From positions 2,901,324 through 2,965,323 of the forward strand of contig NZ_JAHCDI010000004.1 of assembly GCF_019697375.1 (NCBI RefSeq): DNA of 64,000 nucleotides, read 5' to 3'. Every line of letters begins with the position of its first letter. The stretch's first letter is position 1. This stretch comes from Micromonospora tarapacensis (GTDB lineage: Bacteria > Actinomycetota > Actinomycetes > Mycobacteriales > Micromonosporaceae). Position numbers and translations under genes: made by a program. The notes under the pieces are model-generated. The model made no database searches, had not been told where the DNA came from, and saw only the letters and a list, made by a program, of their open reading frames with translations. Shown here piece by piece: positions 61,114-64,000 of the stretch.

Positions 61114-61138
61114 GTTTACCACCAGCCCCTTCGGGTAG
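61114..61138 (+). promoter_or_regulatory. SigB/SigF-type promoter candidate for the DUF2795 gene
   Basis: GTTT (61114-61117), 15-bp spacer, GGGTAG (61133-61138). The predicted transcript start would fall almost on ATG 61149, implying a leaderless mRNA or use of the later ATG 61194. Confidence 0.55.
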
Positions 61139-61148
61139 CGCAGAAGGC

Positions 61149-61565
61149 ATGGATCGCGGCAGCAGCAAGCACGCACCGAGGGTCGACGAGCAGATGAGTC
61201 AGGAGGTCAACGGCGTCGTACAGGGGCCGGGCGCCGGCGGCTCACGGGTCGACGAGTTCCGGGTTCCGGAGCCCGCGGGAGAGGACCAGCCGGAGCCGAC
61301 CACCGCCCCGGCCGGCGACACGCGTGGCGGCACACCTCAGGGCATGAGTTCGGAGGACGTCGAGGCACGCAGCCGGCTCGGACGGTTCATCACGCTGAGC
61401 GCCCTACCCGGCGACCGGGCCGCGCTGCTCGCCAACGCGCGGGGGAACGAGGCCCCCGACGACGTGCTGGCCGAGCTGGAGCGCCTGCCCGAGGGCATCC
61501 GGTACCAGACGGTGTCCGAGGTGTGGGCGGCGCTCGGCCACACCAACGAGACAACGCGCTGGTGA
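61149..61565 (+). CDS. DUF2795 domain-containing protein
   Basis: 138 residues from ATG 61149: a long polar, probably disordered N-terminal half (acidic, Gly/Pro/Thr-rich) and a C-terminal DUF2795 domain from about residue 70: DVEARSRLGRFITLSALPGD, RAALLANARGNEAPDDVLAEL, ERLPEGIRYQTVSEVWAALG. The family is small, actinobacterial and of unknown function. A GTTT-N15-GGGTAG promoter is immediately upstream, so it is a likely general-stress gene. An internal start at 61194 remains possible. Confidence 0.88.
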   Translation: MDRGSSKHAPRVDEQMSQEVNGVVQGPGAGGSRVDEFRVPEPAGEDQPEPTTAPAGDTRGGTPQGMSSEDVEARSRLGRFITLSALPGDRAALLANARGNEAPDDVLAELERLPEGIRYQTVSEVWAALGHTNETTRW

Positions 61566-61614
61566 GGCGGACCAGACCGGTCCACCGCCCTCACGGGTGC
61601 AGGAAAGGATTCTG

Positions 61615-62076
61615 ATGAGTGGTGTTACGGAGCATGTCGACGTTGCCGTCCCGGTACGGACGGCGTACGACCAGTGGACTCAGTTCGAGGAGTTTCCCCA
61701 CTTCATGGAGGGCGTGGAGGAGGTCCGCCAGCTCTCCGACACGTTGACCCACTGGACCGTCGAGGTCGCCGGCGTGAAGCGCGAGTTCGACGCCGAGATC
61801 ACCGAGCAGCTGCCCGACGAGCGGGTGGCCTGGCGGTCGACCGGCGGCACCCAGCACGCCGGGGTGGTCACCTTCCACCGGCTGGACGAGAACAGCAGCC
61901 GGGTCAGCCTCCAGTTGGAGTTCGACCCGCACGGCGTCATCGAGAAGGCCGGCGAGAAGCTCGGCGTGGTCGACCGCCGGGCAAAGGGCGATCTCCAACG
62001 GTTCAAGACGTTCATCGAGCGGCGTGGTCAGGAGACCGGCGCCTGGCGCGGCAAGGTCGACCGCCCGCAGCCCTGA
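61615..62076 (+). CDS. SRPBCC family protein (polyketide cyclase/dehydrase-like)
   Basis: START-like ligand-binding fold, 153 residues. The signature VTEHVDVAVPVRTAYDQWTQFEEFPHFMEGV, WTVEVAGVKREFDAEITEQ and ERVAWRSTGGTQHAGVVTFH are typical of the COG5637-like stress/membrane subgroup rather than polyketide cyclases proper. ATG 61615 (MSGVTEHV) follows AGGAAAGG. It follows the DUF2795 gene by 49 bp, probably in the same transcript, and is followed by a strong terminator. The ligand is unknown. Confidence 0.92.
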   Translation: MSGVTEHVDVAVPVRTAYDQWTQFEEFPHFMEGVEEVRQLSDTLTHWTVEVAGVKREFDAEITEQLPDERVAWRSTGGTQHAGVVTFHRLDENSSRVSLQLEFDPHGVIEKAGEKLGVVDRRAKGDLQRFKTFIERRGQETGAWRGKVDRPQP

Positions 62077-62092
62077 TCGAACGGAAGTCTGT

Positions 62093-62123
62093 CGACGGCC
62101 GCCGGTCCGCCCGGCGGCCGTCG
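62093..62123 (+). terminator. 13-bp GC terminator hairpin after the SRPBCC gene
   Basis: CGACGGCCGCCGG at 62093-62105 and CCGGCGGCCGTCG at 62111-62123, perfect pairing with a 5-nt loop, 17 bp beyond the stop codon. Confidence 0.85.
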
Positions 62124-62149
62124 CCGTGCCCGCGGGCGGGCCGCGCGTC

Positions 62150-62174
62150 GTTTGCGGCGAACCGGCCCGGGTAC
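62150..62174 (+). promoter_or_regulatory. SigB/SigF-type promoter candidate for the acidic protein gene
   Basis: GTTT (62150-62153), 15-bp spacer, GGGTAC (62169-62174), 9 bp before ATG 62184. Transcription would start at or next to the ATG, giving a leaderless message. Confidence 0.62.
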
Positions 62175-62183
62175 CGCGATGAC

Positions 62184-62441
62184 ATGACCGACGACAGGGT
62201 GTGGCGCGACGAGGAACGGCTCCCGCTCGAAGAACTGGATCGGGCCGTCGCCCGCTCCACGCTCGACGGGCAGGCCGACGACGTGACCGGCAACGACGCC
62301 GGGGAGGAGGCCGCCTTCGGGCACGGCCCCGAGGCGGCCGACCGGGGTGGCGAGGCCACCGACACCGGTCGTGAGCCGACCGACCGTGACCGGGCGTACC
62401 GCCCCTCCACCACCGGCCGCACCGGCCCCGACACCTTCTGA
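62184..62441 (+). CDS. Small acidic hypothetical protein
   Basis: 85 residues, strongly acidic and low in hydrophobics (MTDDRVWRDEERLPLEELDR, then many D/E/G/T/R), so probably disordered. Only one possible ATG exists, and the promoter-like GTTT-N15-GGGTAC sits directly in front of it, supporting expression as a leaderless stress transcript. No family is recognised. It is separated from the SRPBCC gene by a terminator, so it has its own transcript. Confidence 0.7.
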   Translation: MTDDRVWRDEERLPLEELDRAVARSTLDGQADDVTGNDAGEEAAFGHGPEAADRGGEATDTGREPTDRDRAYRPSTTGRTGPDTF

Positions 62442-62530
62442 CACCACTGCGGGTACGCTCTGGTCACCGGAACGACCAGACGCGTACCCGAAGTGCGTTT
62501 TGCCGCCGGACGGGCCCGGCCAAATGGTCA

Positions 62531-62818
62531 GTGAATCAGGACGACACAGCCAGAATCGGCCGTTCGGCTGACGGCAACGCCGGTGCCACGCGCAAGACTT
62601 TCGGAATGCATCAGGGCTCCGGCTTCCTCACCACGCGTCAGCGCCGCCTCGCCTGGCTCGGTTTCCTCCTCGCCGCCGTCCAGGCGCCGGTCTCCGCCAA
62701 ACTGGTCGAGGACAGCTCCTGGCTGTTCAGCCTCTGCGTCGCGCTGATGGTGGCGACCGTGATCATCGCCGACGACGCCGCCCGGCGCCGCCCCGCGGAC
62801 GCCCGTTCCTCGGACTGA
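62531..62818 (+). CDS. Small membrane protein of unknown function
   Basis: 95 residues if GTG 62531 is used; ATG 62606 (MHQGSGFLTTRQRRLAWLG) would give 70 and may be the true start since the N-terminal 25 residues are polar and unremarkable. Two membrane helices are predicted (LAWLGFLLAAVQAPVSAKLV and WLFSLCVALMVATVIIADD) with a basic tail. The family is unknown. It converges with the gene at 62828 with 9 bp between stops. Confidence 0.65.
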   Translation: MNQDDTARIGRSADGNAGATRKTFGMHQGSGFLTTRQRRLAWLGFLLAAVQAPVSAKLVEDSSWLFSLCVALMVATVIIADDAARRRPADARSSD

Positions 62819-62827
62819 CCTCGGGGG

Positions 62828-63262
62828 TCACGGGCGGGCCTCGTGTCCGGGCCGGCCCCGGCTGCGGCGACGCTCCTTCATCTCCGCCTCGTGGAGGTGC
62901 CGCCGGCCGCCGACCAGTTGCTCGCGTGCCGAGCGGTCCACGTCGCTGAACAGCGCGTGGTAGCCGTCGTCGAAGTCCTCGACGATCTGGAAGGTCCACC
63001 GGCCGGCGATGACGTTGCGGCCCACCAGTTCGTCGGCGATCCGGTCGGCGATCGCGGGATGACCCGCAGCGCGGAACATCCGTACCGCGTCGTCGAGCAT
63101 CAGGTCGGCGTGGCCGATGAGCTGGTGCAGCGAGTACAGGTGACCGCGGGCGCGTTCCACGCACTCCAGGGCCTCGCTGAGCCGGCCGAGGGCGGCCACC
63201 GTGTCGTCGGTCACCCCGGCGGGCCGCCGGTGCCGCTCGTCGGGTCCGTCGGTGGTGTCCAT
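62828..63262 (-). CDS. Conserved hypothetical helical protein
   Basis: 144 residues from ATG 63262. Helical core: DDTVAALGRLSEALECVERARGHLYSLHQLIGHADLML, then DDAVRMFRAAGHPAIADRIAD, ELVGRNVIAGRWTFQIVEDFDDGYHALF and a basic end. It looks like a soluble four-helix protein that could bind a ligand or protein. From memory related proteins occur in Micromonospora and Streptomyces without assigned function. The start region is preceded by AGGGAGGAACGG. Confidence 0.75.
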   Translation of the reverse strand: MDTTDGPDERHRRPAGVTDDTVAALGRLSEALECVERARGHLYSLHQLIGHADLMLDDAVRMFRAAGHPAIADRIADELVGRNVIAGRWTFQIVEDFDDGYHALFSDVDRSAREQLVGGRRHLHEAEMKERRRSRGRPGHEARP

Positions 63263-63426
63263 CCGTTCCTCCCTGGTGGCGGTCGTGCCCGGGTGCGTGG
63301 TTTCCCACCCCGACCGGACGCCCGGTTCGGTCCCCCCGGCCACCGGCCGGTGCACCGGTGGAGGATGCCCTGGCCGGCCGAGCGGCCGAGGTCGCGTCCG
63401 GTTGGAGTTGGCTAGATTCGTTCCCT

Positions 63427-63800
63427 ATGCGCGTGCCGTCGAACCGGGTTTCCGCCCCCACCGCCGTCGAGTCGACGCGGTCGAGCCTCGTCGCGCTCGC
63501 CAACGCGGTGGGTCTCGACGGCCTCGCCGCCGCCACCGCCCTGCCGGGTCTGCTCGCCGCCGTCGACCAGCACGCCGCCGCCGTGCGGGACAGCCTGCAC
63601 GGCGACCGGCGGCCACTGTCCGCGGCCGCCCTCGCCGGCTACGCCGAGGGGTGCGCTCCGCGGCCGGTGAGCACGGCTGGCGTACGCCCACCGGCCCGGT
63701 CGAGTGGGCGGAGGCGGACTGGGTACTGCTGCGCCTGCTCGCCGTCTGCGCGCTGACCGCCGTGCTGGGTGTGCCGGCCGCGCAACCGCCCCCGCTGTGA
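63427..63800 (+). CDS. Hypothetical protein (one frameshift)
   Basis: Repaired length 124 residues. N-terminal part VESTRSSLVALANAVGLDGLAAATALPGLLAAVDQHAAAVRD, then PLSAAALAGYAEG and, after adding one G in the run 63648-63651, VRSAAGEHGWRTPTGPVEWAEADWVLLRLLAVCAL. The pattern matches short helical proteins found next to regulatory or natural-product genes in Micromonosporaceae, function unknown. Start ATG 63427. It is followed by a hairpin terminator. Confidence 0.7.
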
Positions 63801-63805
63801 CGCGG

Positions 63806-63837
63806 GACGGGTGCCCGCCAACCGGCGGACACCCGTC
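63806..63837. terminator. Hairpin between the last two genes
   Basis: GACGGGTGCCCGCC and GGCGGACACCCGTC pair at 13 of 14 positions around AACC, followed by TTCCT. It separates the convergent gene ends at 63800 and 63863. Confidence 0.75.
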
Positions 63838-63862
63838 TTCCTCGCGGCGACGCGATCGACCG

Positions 63863-64000
63863 TTACGGCCGGAACTGCTGGGTCTCGTCGCCGGTGTTCC
63901 CGGACTGGTAGGTGCCGCGTCCCCCGGCCATCGAGGACTCCTGTCCCGACGACGCCTGGGTACGCTCGGCGCCCGTGCGGTCGGCCATCTGCCGCTGCGT
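63863..64000 (-). CDS. C-terminal end of a hypothetical protein, 5' end outside window
   Basis: The last 45 codons of a minus-strand gene: TQRQMADRTGAERTQASS onward to GRGTYQSGNTGDETQQFRP and stop TAA. The segment is polar and Gly/Gln/Thr-rich, like a disordered tail. Too little is visible to assign a family. Confidence 0.5.
   Translation of the reverse strand, partial: TQRQMADRTGAERTQASSGQESSMAGGRGTYQSGNTGDETQQFRP

Noticed and set aside
50195..63651. Interpreting the broken hldE, GT4, gmhB-GT9, FAD oxidoreductase and ALDH genes as true pseudogenes
   Set aside because: All breaks are single-base losses, nearly all in G/C runs, motifs continue in the new frame, and overlaps with neighbours (GTGA/ATGA) are restored by the correction.

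Overview
The window reads as chromosomal DNA of a high-GC actinomycete, most likely Micromonospora or a close relative in the Micromonosporaceae. The evidence is the very GC-rich third-codon-position bias, many GTG starts, GTGA/ATGA stop-start overlaps, mycobacterial-type phospholipid mannoside genes and a crowd of actinobacterial DUF families. I see no rRNA, tRNA, CRISPR array, insertion sequence or prophage.

Layout. 1-13 kb: a truncated PLP aminotransferase, dnaE, a lemA + M48 membrane peptidase pair, a sensor kinase/LuxR-type regulator followed by a Na-type ABC exporter, then DUF402 and HTH genes and degraded ArsR/MFS remnants. 13-27 kb: a block matching the mycobacterial Rv2603c-Rv2614c order (yebC, pdxT, pdxS, membrane protein, pimA, PIM acyltransferase, pgsA, HIT protein, thrS). 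It is interrupted by a flavin-reductase/XRE module and by an EF-G-like GTPase plus an aldo/keto reductase. 27-35 kb: DUF1775 protein, ADP-ribosylglycohydrolase, OmpR-type two-component system, ADA-like deaminase, trans-aconitate methyltransferase, aldo/keto reductase, cold-shock protein. 35-46.5 kb: envelope/stress genes (DUF4235, DUF3618, holin-like, MscS, DUF1206, lipoprotein), GH3 hexosaminidase, RecQ, and a DrrAB-type exporter divergent from its TetR repressor.

46.5-55.3 kb is the most interesting part. It is one tightly overlapping minus-strand operon encoding the ADP-heptose route (gmhA, hldE and a gmhB domain fused to a GT9 glycosyltransferase) with three further glycosyltransferases, an SDR and a type IB topoisomerase. 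A polyprenol-phosphate mannose synthase lies divergently upstream. Heptose-nucleotide synthesis plus GT9 enzymes in a monoderm bacterium without LPS implies a heptosylated envelope glycan or metabolite that the sequence does not name. 56-59.5 kb: an FAD oxidoreductase and an aldehyde dehydrogenase diverge from a perfect palindrome. 59.5-63.8 kb: small stress-type proteins (ChaB/Rho-N, YihY, DUF2795, SRPBCC, acidic protein), four of them preceded by GTTT-N15/16-GGGTA-like sites resembling actinobacterial SigB/SigF promoters.

Quality warning. At least 18 single- or double-base losses, nearly all in G or C runs, break about ten otherwise intact genes (lemA, the ABC ATPase, DUF402, HTH, ADP-ribosylglycohydrolase, GT4, hldE three times, gmhB-GT9 three times, FAD oxidoreductase twice, ALDH twice, a gene near 63.5 kb). 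The pattern is all losses at homopolymers with no decay elsewhere in these genes, which points to sequencing or assembly error rather than pseudogenes. I therefore annotate them as genes with noted frameshifts.
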